Assembly: GCF_000478275.1 (NCBI RefSeq) | Contig: NZ_ASJB01000070.1 | Coordinates: 38,019-102,018 of the forward strand | Direction of reading: 5' to 3' | Source of the DNA: Amycolatopsis orientalis DSM 40040 = KCTC 9412 | GTDB taxonomy: Bacteria > Actinomycetota > Actinomycetes > Mycobacteriales > Pseudonocardiaceae | DNA: 64,000 nt | In this document: piece by piece, positions 44,658 through 52,907 of the stretch | Layout of the letters: each line of letters starts with the position of its first letter | Numbering within the stretch: position 1 is the first letter of the stretch | The notes under the pieces: model-generated | What the model was told of the DNA's origin: nothing | Seen by the model: the letters and a program-made list of their open reading frames with translations, nothing else | Databases searched by the model: none | Program-made: the position numbers and the translations under genes

Positions 44658-46160
44658 GTGACAGTCACGTTCAATTCCGGCCACGTTTCTCCGTCGGCCC
44701 GTCAGCACCGCAAGCCGCGTACCCGCCCCACGGGTGACGCGATGCTGCGTGACGACGCCGTCGAGACGGTCAAGGCCCAGACCTGGGCGGAGCTCGGTCT
44801 TCCCGAGCCCCTGCTGCGGGCGCTGGCCGACGCCGGTATCACGACCCCCTTCCCGATCCAGTCGGCGACCATCCCCGACGCACTCGCCGGCCGCGACGTC
44901 CTCGGCCGCGCGCAGACCGGTTCCGGCAAGACCCTCGCCTTCGGCCTGGCCATGCTGACCAGGCTCAACGGCGGCAGGGCCCGTCCGAAGCACCCCCGCG
45001 CGCTGATCCTGGTGCCGACCCGCGAGCTGGCCATGCAGGTCGCCGACTCGCTGACCCCGCTGGCCAAGTCCCTCGGCCTGTGGTGCCGCACCGCCGTCGG
45101 CGGTATGGCCTTCACCCGCCAGGCCGACGCGCTTTCCCGCGGCGTCGACCTGCTGATCGCCACCCCCGGCCGGCTGTCGGACCACGTCCGCCAGGGCACC
45201 GCGTCGCTGTCGGAGTGCACCTTCATCGCGCTCGACGAGGCCGACCAGATGGCCGACATGGGCTTCATGCCGCAGGTCCGCGAGATCCTCGACCTGACCC
45301 CGCGTGACGGCCAGCGCCTGCTGTTCTCCGCCACCCTCGACGGTGACGTCGACCGCCTGGTCCGCGCGTACCTGACCAACCCGGTCACGCATTCGGTCGC
45401 CCCGTCGACCGCGAGCGTCACCACCATGGACCACCACGTGTTCCAGGTGTCGCACCAGGACAAGCAGGACATCATCACCGAGATCGGCGCCCGCGAGGGC
45501 CGCACGATCATGTTCGTCCGCACCAAGCACCACGTGGACCGCCTCACCGAGCGCCTGCGCGAAAAGGGCGTCCACGCGGCCGCACTGCACGGCGGCAAGA
45601 CGCAGGGCCAGCGCAACCGGGTCCTCGCGGACTTCAAGGAAGGCTTCGCCCCGGTCCTCGTGGCCACGGACGTCGCCGCGCGCGGTATCCACGTCGACGA
45701 CATCTCGCTGGTGCTGCACGTGGACCCGGCCGCCGACCACAAGGACTACCTGCACCGCGCGGGCCGCACCGCGCGCGCCGGGGCGTCCGGTGTCGTCGTC
45801 ACGCTGGTCACCCACGACCAGCGCCGCATGGTGCGCCGGATGACCGACCGCGCCGGTGTCCGCGCCGAGCAGACCACGGTCCGCCCCGGCGACGCCGAGC
45901 TCGCCCGCATCACCGGTGCGCAGCAGCCCAGCGGTGAGCCGGTCGTCGAGCGTCGTCGTGAGTCCCCGCGTCGTGGCGGTGGCCGCGGCTACGGTGGCGG
46001 CGACCGCGGCGGCTACCAGGGTTCGCGTGAGGGTCACGGTCACCGCGAAGGCGGCCGTCCCGGCGGCTTCCGCGGCCGCCCGCGTCGCGGCGAGTCCGGT
46101 GGCGGCAGCGGCCGCCCGCAGCGTCCGGGTGGACGCCCGCGTCGCAGCTTCGACAGCTGA
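44658..46160 (+). CDS. DEAD-box ATP-dependent RNA helicase
   Basis: A 500-residue helicase. Motif Q is near FPIQSATIPDALAGR, motif I AQTGSGKT, Ia PTRELAMQ, Ib TPGR, II DEAD, III SAT, then HGGKTQGQRNRVLADF, V ATDVAARGIHVDD and VI HRAGRTARAG. The C-terminus is a long Arg/Gly-rich RNA-binding tail (RRGGGRGYGGGDRGGYQ). It unwinds structured RNA, in ribosome assembly or mRNA decay, often in the cold. The GTG is preceded by GAGAGG at five bases. The leader suggests post-transcriptional control. It is followed by the palindrome island. Confidence 0.93.
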   Translation: MTVTFNSGHVSPSARQHRKPRTRPTGDAMLRDDAVETVKAQTWAELGLPEPLLRALADAGITTPFPIQSATIPDALAGRDVLGRAQTGSGKTLAFGLAMLTRLNGGRARPKHPRALILVPTRELAMQVADSLTPLAKSLGLWCRTAVGGMAFTRQADALSRGVDLLIATPGRLSDHVRQGTASLSECTFIALDEADQMADMGFMPQVREILDLTPRDGQRLLFSATLDGDVDRLVRAYLTNPVTHSVAPSTASVTTMDHHVFQVSHQDKQDIITEIGAREGRTIMFVRTKHHVDRLTERLREKGVHAAALHGGKTQGQRNRVLADFKEGFAPVLVATDVAARGIHVDDISLVLHVDPAADHKDYLHRAGRTARAGASGVVVTLVTHDQRRMVRRMTDRAGVRAEQTTVRPGDAELARITGAQQPSGEPVVERRRESPRRGGGRGYGGGDRGGYQGSREGHGHREGGRPGGFRGRPRRGESGGGSGRPQRPGGRPRRSFDS

Positions 46161-46192
46161 AGTAACTGAAGCCGGTCCACCCGGCGGTTAGT

Positions 46193-46245
46193 GCCATGAA
46201 AGGTCCTTTCCTTGCGAATTTCGCAAGGAAAGGACCTTTCATGGC
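46193..46245. terminator. Family E perfect 53-base palindrome
   Basis: Arms 46193-46218 and 46220-46245 pair perfectly around one T. It lies 32 bases after the helicase stop, the likely terminator. The core AGGTCCTTTCCT is shared with 57360-57414. Confidence 0.78.
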
Positions 46246-46349
46246 GTTCGGGGTCGTCCTGGGTTCCAGGGGTCGTGAGTGGTAAGTGTCGTTCTAACCA
46301 ACCCTCACCTGGGCACCTACTCGTAGCCTGCGGCCTTGCTCGCGGTGAA

Positions 46350-46404
46350 GTACATGATGGTCCCCTTCCTTGCGCTAGGCGCAAGGAAGGGGACCATCAT
46401 GTAC
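46350..46404. repeat. Family E-like perfect hairpin, 26-bp stem
   Basis: Arms 46350-46375 and 46379-46404 pair perfectly with a three-base TAG loop. The TTCCTTGCG core is shared with 46193, but the outer stem differs. Confidence 0.72.
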
Positions 46405-46414
46405 TGGGGAAGGT

Positions 46415-46461
46415 GTGAAGGTCGAGTTTCCTCGGCTGAGCCGAGGGAAGGGGTCCTTCAC
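46415..46461. repeat. Family B hairpin, left arm decayed
   Basis: The outer GTGAAGG/CCTTCAC and the inner CTCGGCTGAGCCGAG are intact, but the middle of the left arm has diverged. The right arm matches the perfect copy at 53604-53658. Confidence 0.65.
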
Positions 46462-46516
46462 GCGCTACCCCTGTGACCGGTGGTGCCACTGAGCCTGTGG
46501 CGATGGTCCGAGCCGT

Positions 46517-46567
46517 CCGTGAAGGACTCCTTGAGGGACCCTGAGTCCCTCAAGGAGGCCTTCACGG
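46517..46567. repeat. Family B hairpin, 22-bp stem with one mismatch
   Basis: Arms 46517-46538 and 46546-46567. It keeps the GTGAAGG and CCTTCAC ends of family B but has a different, still complementary, interior (TTGAGGGA). Confidence 0.7.
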
Positions 46568-46646
46568 CCAGCCGCTAACGAACCTACCCCCGCCAGGTAC
46601 CTGAAACACCCTTGGTTCTAACGACACTTACCGCTCACGACCAGGA

Positions 46647-46725
46647 GCTGAAGGGGACTTTCCCCACATCGCATGCGGCGAAGGGCGCTTTCGCCGCATG
46701 CGATGCGGGGAAGGCGCCCTTCAGC
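46647..46725. repeat. Long inverted repeat upstream of bioF, 36-base arms
   Basis: Arms 46647-46682 and 46690-46725 with four mismatches and a seven-base loop. The inner TCGCATGCGGCGAA part is perfect. It ends 66 bases before the bioF start, so it lies in the promoter or leader of bioF. Confidence 0.65.
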
Positions 46726-46791
46726 CGCGAACCCGTTCGCTGTGGGGACCACCACGCCCGGCGCCGGAAGCCGGATGGGAGACTGCGGGAC

Positions 46792-47979
46792 GTGACTACT
46801 CCCGGCCCCGCTCCCCAGAACCTCCCTCCCGACCAGGTCTTCGACTGGCTCGACGTAGAGGCGGAGAAGCGGGCCGAGGCCGGACTGGTGCGCAAGCTGC
46901 GCATCCGGCAGGCACAGGAACCGGAGCTGGACCTCGCGGGCAACGACTACCTCGGGCTCGCCAGGGACAAGCGCGTCGCAGGCGCGGCCGCGGCCGCCGC
47001 GTTGCGCTGGGGCGCCGGGGCGACGGGGTCGCGCCTGGTCTCCGGCACCACCGAGGTCCACGCCGAACTCGAACACGAACTCGCCCGCTTCTGCGGGACA
47101 CAGGCCGCGCTGGTCTTCTCCTCCGGCTTCACCGCGAACCTCGGTGCCGTCACGGCCCTGTCCGGCGCGGATTCCGCGATCGTCACGGACAAGTACATCC
47201 ACGCCTCGCTGATCGAAGGCTGCCGGCTGTCCCGATCGGACATCGCCGCCGTCGCGCACAGCGATCCGAGCGCCTTCAAGCACGCGCTGGCGACCCGGCG
47301 CAAACCGCGCGCCCTCGTCGTCACCGATTCCGTGTTCTCCGTGGACGGCGACATCGCCCCGCTGGAGCAGCTCGCCACCGTCTGCCGCGAGCACGGCGCG
47401 TCACTGCTCGTCGATGACGCCCACGGTTTCGGTGTCCTCGGCGAGGGTGGCCGCGGTGCCGTCCACGCCGCGGGACTCTCCGGCGCGCCCGACGTCGTCA
47501 CCACGATCACGCTGTCGAAATCCCTTGGGGCGCAAGGCGGAGCGGTACTCGGGCCGCGTCGCGTGATCAAGCATCTCGTGGACACCGCGCGCAGTTTCAT
47601 CTTCGACACCGGGCTGGCGCCCGCCAGTGCCGCCGCCGCACTGGCCGCGCTCAGCGCGCTGAAGGCCGAGCCGGAGCTGGCCGCCAAGGTGACCGGAGCG
47701 GCCGGAAACCTCGCGATGCAACTGAAAGCGGCGGGGTTCCGGGTCAGTCTCCCGGACGCCGCGGTGATCTCGGTCCAGGCACCGTCCCCCGAAGCGGCCG
47801 TCGCGTGGGCGGCCGAGTGCGCGGATCAGGGCGTGCGGGTCGGCTGTTTCCGCCCGCCGTCCGTACCCGACGGCATCTCCCGCCTGCGCCTGACCGCGCG
47901 GGCCGACCTCACCGAGGCCGATGTGGACCGCGCTGTCGCGGTGATCACGGCCGCGGCGCCGCCCGGCGCCACATCGTGA
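46792..47979 (+). CDS. bioF: 8-amino-7-oxononanoate synthase
   Basis: A 395-residue PLP enzyme that condenses pimeloyl thioester with L-alanine in biotin synthesis. Family motifs: LDLAGNDYLGLARDKRV, ATGSRLVSGTTEVHAELEHE, VFSSGFTANLGAV, SLLVDDAHGFGVLGEGGRG and the PLP Lys in TITLSKSLGAQGGAV. GTG start with GGGAG upstream. Other bio genes are not adjacent in this window. It overlaps the convergent GNAT gene by 35 bases. Confidence 0.9.
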   Translation: MTTPGPAPQNLPPDQVFDWLDVEAEKRAEAGLVRKLRIRQAQEPELDLAGNDYLGLARDKRVAGAAAAAALRWGAGATGSRLVSGTTEVHAELEHELARFCGTQAALVFSSGFTANLGAVTALSGADSAIVTDKYIHASLIEGCRLSRSDIAAVAHSDPSAFKHALATRRKPRALVVTDSVFSVDGDIAPLEQLATVCREHGASLLVDDAHGFGVLGEGGRGAVHAAGLSGAPDVVTTITLSKSLGAQGGAVLGPRRVIKHLVDTARSFIFDTGLAPASAAAALAALSALKAEPELAAKVTGAAGNLAMQLKAAGFRVSLPDAAVISVQAPSPEAAVAWAAECADQGVRVGCFRPPSVPDGISRLRLTARADLTEADVDRAVAVITAAAPPGATS

Positions 47980-48427
47980 TGTGCGGGATCCCGTCTTCCA
48001 TGAACTCTTCGCCCTCGATCACGAAGCCGTACTTGGCGTAGAAATCCGTCGCGTACGTCTGCGCGTCGAGGACACAAGGCGCGTCCCCGATCCCCGCGAG
48101 GGCGGTCTCCATCAGCCGTCCCGCGAGTCCCTTGCCGCGTGAGCGGACGGCCGTGCACACCCGGCCGATGCGGAAGGTGCCGCCGGCGTCCTGCAGCACC
48201 CGAAGGTACGAGTCGACGGCGACGGAACCGCCGATCCAGAGATGCCTCGTGCCGGGCAGGAGGTCGCGTCCGTCGATCTCGTGATAGGCGCAGTCCTGCT
48301 CGACGACGAACACGTCCACGCGCAGGCGGAGGATGCCGTGCAGCTGTGCGGCGGTGATCTCGTCACCGGCGACGGACAGCGGGAACGACGTGGTCTCGAT
48401 GATCGGGGTGTCGGTGCTCACGTCCAC
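47945..48427 (-). CDS. ElaA-like GNAT acetyltransferase
   Basis: A 160-residue GNAT of the ElaA type: LHGILRLRVDVFVVEQDCAY, EIDGRDLLPGTRHLW, IGRVCTAVRSRGKGLAGRLM (acetyl-CoA loop) and QTYATDFYAKYGFVIEGEEF. Substrate unknown. GTG start at 48427, with another in-frame GTG two codons on. Convergent with bioF, sharing 35 antisense bases. Confidence 0.87.
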   Translation of the reverse strand: MDVSTDTPIIETTSFPLSVAGDEITAAQLHGILRLRVDVFVVEQDCAYHEIDGRDLLPGTRHLWIGGSVAVDSYLRVLQDAGGTFRIGRVCTAVRSRGKGLAGRLMETALAGIGDAPCVLDAQTYATDFYAKYGFVIEGEEFMEDGIPHITMWRRAAPRP

Positions 48428-48460
48428 TTGTTAGCACATCGGACGTGAAGAAGGCATCGA

Positions 48461-49294
48461 TCAGCCGATCAGCCCGCGGCCGTTCTGCTGGGAGATCTCG
48501 TTCGCGTAGTGCGAGACTCGGGTGTAGACGCCCGGCTTGTTCGGCTTCGCGCAGCCTTCACCGAACGAAACGATCCCGATCAGCGTGTCACCCACGACGA
48601 GCGGGCCACCCGAATCACCTTGGCAGGCGTCGATCCCGCCTTCGGGATAACCGGCGCACACCATGTCACTGGGGTCGTAGCCCGAGTACGCGGTGCGGCA
48701 GGTCTTGTCACTGACCACCGGGACCACCGCGCTGCGCAGGTAGTCCGAACGCGCGCCGCCGTCGGCGACGCGGCCCCAGCCGAGGACCGTCGCCTTCGTG
48801 CCTTCGCTGTAGAGGTCGGCGTCACCGTTGTCCGCGACCTTCGCGGGCCGGTACGGCAATTGGCCGCTGACCGTCATCACCGCGATGTCGTCGCCCTTGC
48901 CGGGATCCCCGCTGTAGTCGGGGCTGACCCAGATCCGCGAAACACGCAGTTCCACGCCGTCCCGCGTGCGCTTGTCCTGCCGCCCCGCGACCACCCGGAC
49001 GTCGGCGCGTTTGACCGCGACCGCGCAGTGCGCCGCCGTCGCGATCGTCGTGGAACTCACGATCACCGCTCCGCAGTACTGGTTGCCGCCGCGATCGGCC
49101 AAGTAGACCGCGTAGGGGTACTGCGAGACGGAAGCCTTGCCGCCGCCCACGATCCTCGGCTCGGCGGCCTTGTCCGGCCCGCTCACCGCACTGTCGTCCG
49201 CCGACGCGCTGTTGACCGCGATCGGCACCATCACGGCCGTCGCGAGCACCGCTCCGACCGCGAGCAGCAGGGTGCGACGTGACTTCTTGGGCAT
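48461..49294 (-). CDS. Secreted trypsin-like serine protease (S1A)
   Basis: A 277-residue secreted zymogen. Signal peptide (RRTLLLAVGAVLATAVMVPI, ending near SASA), short propeptide, then activation site AEPRIVGGGKAS where cleavage after Arg frees the Ile-Val-Gly-Gly N-terminus. Triad: His in TAAHCAVAV, Asp in GDDIAVMTV, Ser in CQGDSGGPLVV. Asp six residues before the catalytic Ser (GGIDACQGDSGG) predicts cleavage after Arg/Lys, as in trypsin. Three disulfides are possible. ATG at 49294 preceded by AAGGGAC. Confidence 0.92.
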   Translation of the reverse strand: MPKKSRRTLLLAVGAVLATAVMVPIAVNSASADDSAVSGPDKAAEPRIVGGGKASVSQYPYAVYLADRGGNQYCGAVIVSSTTIATAAHCAVAVKRADVRVVAGRQDKRTRDGVELRVSRIWVSPDYSGDPGKGDDIAVMTVSGQLPYRPAKVADNGDADLYSEGTKATVLGWGRVADGGARSDYLRSAVVPVVSDKTCRTAYSGYDPSDMVCAGYPEGGIDACQGDSGGPLVVGDTLIGIVSFGEGCAKPNKPGVYTRVSHYANEISQQNGRGLIG

Positions 49295-49556
49295 GTTCTG
49301 TCCCTTCACCGGGGCGTACGTACTGCCATCTGGTGGCAGGGGCCGGGGCGCCGCGGCACTGGGCCATCGCGATCATCGTGGTCGTGATCAATCGACTCCA
49401 GCGCGTACACAAGCGATCGCGAATACCCTAATCGGAGAAGGCCCGATGCGGTGTCACTGAAACGGGTGGACCTTCGTTCACGACCGGGAACAACCGGTCA
49501 CCGTGACAGGTTGGCTAGAGTCGGAACCACCCGCTCCCGCCGCAAAGGAAGACAGC

Positions 49557-50951
49557 GTGCCCCACTACGACCTGGTGATCGTCGGTACCGGATCGGGTAA
49601 CTCGATCCTCGACCCGCGCTTCGCGGACTGGAACACGGCGATCGTGGAGAAGGGCACGTTCGGCGGCACCTGCCTGAACGTGGGCTGCATCCCGACGAAG
49701 ATGTTCGTGCACGCCGCCAACGTCGCGGCCACCCCCGCGTCTTCGGCGAAGTTCGGTGTCGACGAGGAGCTGACCGGGGTCCGCTGGCGCGACGTCCGCG
49801 ACCGGATCTTCGGGCGGATCGACCCGATCGCCGCCGGTGGACGCGAGTACCGCGTCCAGCACGAGGACAACAAGAACGTCACCGTGTACGAGGGCGAAGG
49901 CCGCTTCACCGGTCACAAGGAACTCCAGGTCAGCTACCCCGACGGGCGCCCGGCCGAGACGATCACCGCCGACCGGTTCGTCCTCGCCGCCGGCGGGCGC
50001 CCGGTGATCCCGGACATCCCCGGCCTCGCCGAAACCGGCTACCACACCTCCGACACGGTGATGCGGCTCGACGAACTGCCCGCCGGCGTCGTGATCCTCG
50101 GCGGCGGCTACATCGCGGCCGAGTTCGCGCACGTCTTCGCCTCGTTCGGGGTGAAGGTGACCGTGGTCAACCGGTCCGGCGCGCTGCTGCGCTCCGAGGA
50201 CGACGACGTCAGCGCCCGGTTCACCGAACTGGCCTCGCAGCGGTTCGACGTCCGGCTCGACCGGAAGACCGTCCGCGCCCGCAAGACCGCTTCGGGAATC
50301 GCTCTGGACCTCGAAGGCCCCCAGGGCGCCGAAACCGTCGAGGCCGACGTGCTGCTGGTCGCCACCGGCCGCACACCGAACTCGGACATCCTCGACGTCG
50401 CCGCCACCGGTGTGACCACCGGCGAACGCGGGCACGTCGTGGTCGACGAGTACCAGCAGACCGTGGTCGACGGGATCTACGCGCTCGGCGACATCTCGTC
50501 GTCCTTCGAGCTGAAGCATGTCGCGAACCACGAACAGCGCGTCGTGCAGCACAACCTGCTGCACCCGGACGAGCGGATCGAGGCCGACCACCGGTTCGTC
50601 CCGCACGCGGTGTTCACCTCGCCGCAGGTCGCTTCGGTCGGGCTGACCGAACGCGAGGCGCGCGAGCGCGGCGTGTCGTACGTGACGTCGCACCAGGACT
50701 ACGCCGGTATCGCCTACGGCTGGGCGATGGAGGACACCACCGGCTTCGCGAAGCTGCTCGCCGATCCGGCCACCGGGCAGCTGCTGGGCGCGCACATCAT
50801 CGGCCCGCAGGCGTCTTCGGTGATCCAGCCGCTGATTCAGGCGATGAGCTTCGGTCTCGACGCGAAGAGCATGGCGCGCGGGCAGTACTGGATCCACCCG
50901 GCGATGCCGGAACTGGTCGAGAACGCGCTGCTGAACCTGCCGCTGGACTGA
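49557..50951 (+). CDS. mtr: Mycothione reductase
   Basis: A 464-residue NADPH-dependent flavoprotein that reduces oxidised mycothiol. The start HYDLVIVGTGSGNSILDPRF is diagnostic for Mtr (GTGSGNS replaces the usual GGGPGG). The redox pair is in GGTCLNVGCIPTKMFVHAAN. The NADPH site is VVILGGGYIAAEFAHVFASF, the second FAD motif YALGDISSSFELKHVANHEQ, and the C-terminal HPAMPELVENALL carries the catalytic His-Glu dyad. The GTG follows AAAGGAAG by five bases. Its presence supports an actinobacterial mycothiol-producing host. Confidence 0.95.
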   Translation: MPHYDLVIVGTGSGNSILDPRFADWNTAIVEKGTFGGTCLNVGCIPTKMFVHAANVAATPASSAKFGVDEELTGVRWRDVRDRIFGRIDPIAAGGREYRVQHEDNKNVTVYEGEGRFTGHKELQVSYPDGRPAETITADRFVLAAGGRPVIPDIPGLAETGYHTSDTVMRLDELPAGVVILGGGYIAAEFAHVFASFGVKVTVVNRSGALLRSEDDDVSARFTELASQRFDVRLDRKTVRARKTASGIALDLEGPQGAETVEADVLLVATGRTPNSDILDVAATGVTTGERGHVVVDEYQQTVVDGIYALGDISSSFELKHVANHEQRVVQHNLLHPDERIEADHRFVPHAVFTSPQVASVGLTEREARERGVSYVTSHQDYAGIAYGWAMEDTTGFAKLLADPATGQLLGAHIIGPQASSVIQPLIQAMSFGLDAKSMARGQYWIHPAMPELVENALLNLPLD

Positions 50952-50969
50952 CCGCTCCGCGCGCCCCGC

Positions 50970-51057
50970 CGCGTTTAGTCCTCTGGATGCGGCCTCTGGA
51001 CGCGCGCTGGCGTCATCTGGGTCGCATTCAGAGGACTAAACGCGACTCAGATGACGC
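50970..51057. terminator. Two overlapping, mutually exclusive hairpins between convergent genes
   Basis: Hairpin 1 pairs 50970-50991 with 51023-51044 (22 bases, one mismatch) and carries the GTCCTCTGG element of family D in its arm. Hairpin 2 pairs 51010-51022 with 51045-51057 (13 bases, one mismatch), so its left arm lies in the loop of hairpin 1. They could form a pseudoknot or alternate. The stop codon of the minus-strand gene lies inside hairpin 2. Confidence 0.65.
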
Positions 51058-51520
51058 GTCCGCAGTTGCGGGCCCCGTTCCGTACCGCGAGTTCGCTCAC
51101 CTCGTTCATCCGGGTGTCCGAGATCCCCATCAAGGTGGCCGAGCGGGCCCCGTTCTTCAGGAACCGCTCGCCCGCCTCGACGTACCGGTGGACGGCCACC
51201 AAGAACTCCTCCCGCGCCGATGCCGCCCCTCCCGGCACCGCGCGGACCCCTGTCGCCCCCTTGAGGATGTCCTTGGCCTCGTCCACCCTCGTCGCGAAGA
51301 AGTGCTCCCACTTGCGCTGCTCCGTCGCGACGTCCCCCTCCGGGTCCGGCCAGTAGTGCTGGATCGCACTGCTCGCCGTCCCCACCTGTACGCACACCCG
51401 GTCCACGGCGCGGTAGAACTCGAACGACGAGACCGCGGCCGCCGGCCGCGACGGCGCCAAGACGACGCACACCGCCGCGAAGCAGGCCAGAGCCGTCCCG
51501 TACGCCAGTTCCTCCACCAC
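51047..51520 (-). CDS. Hypothetical exported or membrane-anchored protein
   Basis: A protein of about 157 residues with an N-terminal hydrophobic segment (LAYGTALACFAAVCVVLAPS) and a mostly helical rest (YWPDPEGDVATEQRKWEHFF, EEFLVAVHRYVEAGERFLKN). No family recognised. The frame extends to a TTG at 51556, but that lies inside a palindromic operator; the GTG at 51520 or 51517 after GGGGGTCGG is preferred. The operator pair upstream suggests regulated expression. Confidence 0.6.
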   Translation of the reverse strand: MVEELAYGTALACFAAVCVVLAPSRPAAAVSSFEFYRAVDRVCVQVGTASSAIQHYWPDPEGDVATEQRKWEHFFATRVDEAKDILKGATGVRAVPGGAASAREEFLVAVHRYVEAGERFLKNGARSATLMGISDTRMNEVSELAVRNGARNCGRVI

Positions 51521-51542
51521 ACCGACCCCCAGAACCAAGTTT

Positions 51543-51614
51543 TTGAACAGGTTCAACTCACTCAGGGTATGGCTCGGCCCGGCATGGGGTCAAGAAGTTT
51601 TTTGAACGCGTTCA
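51543..51614. promoter_or_regulatory. Two TTGAAC-N2-GTTCA palindromic operators
   Basis: TTGAACAGGTTCAA (51543-51556) and the related TTGAACGCGTTCAG (51602-51615, perfect over 51603-51614) lie 59 bases apart. Fourteen-base sites of this type are typical of TetR-family repressors. They flank the probable promoter of the minus-strand exported protein gene. The second also covers the stop codon of the MFS gene. No TetR gene is adjacent. Confidence 0.65.
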
Positions 51615-52880
51615 GACGAAGCGACGACGCCCGGCGAAGGCGCCGAAGGTCATCTGCGCGGCGAAGACCGCGAGCATCATGATCCAGGGCACGGTCCAGC
51701 CGTGGGTGAGATCGTGGAGCAGACCGAACAAGAACGGCCCGACGGCGGCCATCAGGTAGCCGATGCCCTGTGCCATCCCGGACAGCCGGGCGGTGTCCGC
51801 CCCGGTGCGCGCCCGCAGCGCGATCACCGTCAGCGCGAGCGAGAAAACGCTCATTCCCAGCCCGATGAGCACGCACCAGAGCAACGGCGAGGCGGCCGGG
51901 GCGACCATCATGCCCACCATGCCGACGAAGCCGAAGACGCCCAGTCCGACGATCCACGGGCTCTGACTGCGGTGCCGCGCGGCCATCGGCGCCACCACGA
52001 GACTGATCGGGACGGCGATGAGCGAGATCAGCCCGAGCAGCAGGCCCGAGTCACCCTTGCTCACCCCGGCGTCGATCATCACTTCCGGCAGCCAGCCCAT
52101 CACGACGTAGGCCAAAAAGGCCTGAGTGCCGAAGAAAAGCGTGACCATCCACGCAAGCGGGCTGCGCAGGAGCGATCGCCCGCTACCCTGCTTTCCTGCC
52201 TCCTCGACGGGAGCACGACCCGAACCACGGGCTGCGAGAATCCAGACGAGGAGTGCGAGCACCGCCAGTACCGACCAGGCGCCGAGACCTTGACGCCAGC
52301 CGCCGAACGCGTTCTCCAAGGGAGGGGTGAGCGCGGACCCCAGGGCGCCTCCGCCCTGGAGAGCGGCGGTGTACACGCCGGTCATCATGCCGACACGCGC
52401 TGGGAAGGAGTCCTTGATGACGACTGGGATCAGTACGTTCGCCAAGGCGATCCCGGCCGTGGCGACCAGGGTTCCGCCGAGTACGACGTACGGCCCGTCG
52501 ATCACCCGCAGCACCAGGCCGACGGCCAGCACCGAGAGCGCGGTCGCGATGGCGACGCCCATCCCGAACCGGCGGGCCAGGGCGGGAGCGGCGAATCCCG
52601 CGGCGGCGAAACAGAGGCCGGGGAGCGTGGTGAGCACGCCGGCCCAGGTCGCGGTCGCACCGAGGTCGTCGCGCATCTCGCCGAGGATCGGGCCGACACT
52701 GGTGATCGCCGGGCGCAGGTTGAGGGCGACCAGGATGACCGCGACGCCGAGCAGGACACCGCCGGTGATCACTCCCGGCCGCCACTCCGTCTCGATCGAG
52801 CCTTCGAGTTCAAGACGCTCGTCGAACGGGGAAACGGATTCTCGGGAGTCGACACGCACGTCGGCTAGTATCACATACAT
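51612..52880 (-). CDS. MFS transporter, CynX/NimT type
   Basis: A protein of up to 422 residues with about twelve membrane helices. The opening helix LLGVAVILVALNLRPAITSV with the NLRPA motif is typical of the CynX/NimT (cyanate, nitroimidazole) branch of the major facilitator superfamily. Further features are GLCFAAAGFAAPALARRFG and GALGSALTPPLENAFGGWR. The start is uncertain: ATG 52880, or GTG 52859, which is seven bases after a -10-like GATACT (leaderless). It is divergent from a FadR-type regulator that probably controls it. Substrate unknown. Confidence 0.82.
   Translation of the reverse strand: MYVILADVRVDSRESVSPFDERLELEGSIETEWRPGVITGGVLLGVAVILVALNLRPAITSVGPILGEMRDDLGATATWAGVLTTLPGLCFAAAGFAAPALARRFGMGVAIATALSVLAVGLVLRVIDGPYVVLGGTLVATAGIALANVLIPVVIKDSFPARVGMMTGVYTAALQGGGALGSALTPPLENAFGGWRQGLGAWSVLAVLALLVWILAARGSGRAPVEEAGKQGSGRSLLRSPLAWMVTLFFGTQAFLAYVVMGWLPEVMIDAGVSKGDSGLLLGLISLIAVPISLVVAPMAARHRSQSPWIVGLGVFGFVGMVGMMVAPAASPLLWCVLIGLGMSVFSLALTVIALRARTGADTARLSGMAQGIGYLMAAVGPFLFGLLHDLTHGWTVPWIMMLAVFAAQMTFGAFAGRRRFV
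52866..52876. promoter_or_regulatory. FadR-type GntR operator in MFS/regulator promoter
   Basis: TAGTATCACAT matches the FadR-subfamily consensus T-N-G-T-N3-A-C-N-A at all defined bases but the last. It overlaps the start region of the MFS gene and lies 32 bases before the divergent regulator gene. A -10-like TAGGAT for the regulator is at 52880-52885. Confidence 0.6.
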
Positions 52881-52907
52881 AGGATGATTGGATGAAGGGA
52901 CAACGCT

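Larger units (their letters stand above)
46299..46614. mobile_element. Candidate 316-bp insertion with 8-bp target duplication
   Basis: The segment is bounded by direct repeats GTTCTAAC (46291-46298 and 46615-46622) and starts CAA, ends TTG. No longer terminal inverted repeats and no ORF were recognised. It carries three other palindromes (46350, 46415, 46517). It could be a MITE-like or composite palindromic element mobilised in trans. Confidence 0.45.
46271..46642. repeat. Split family A palindrome flanking a 316-bp segment
   Basis: The left half (46271-46298) and right half (46615-46642) both contain GTTCTAAC. Joining them through a single copy of this octamer rebuilds a normal family A palindrome with 23-base arms and one mismatch. 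The octamer is therefore duplicated on both sides of the intervening 46299-46614. Confidence 0.7.
46161..46791. other. Palindrome island between helicase gene and bioF
   Basis: A 631-base gap with no gene. Five separate long palindromes and one split palindrome fill most of it. Both flanking genes read rightwards, so at most one terminator is needed. Confidence 0.8.
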
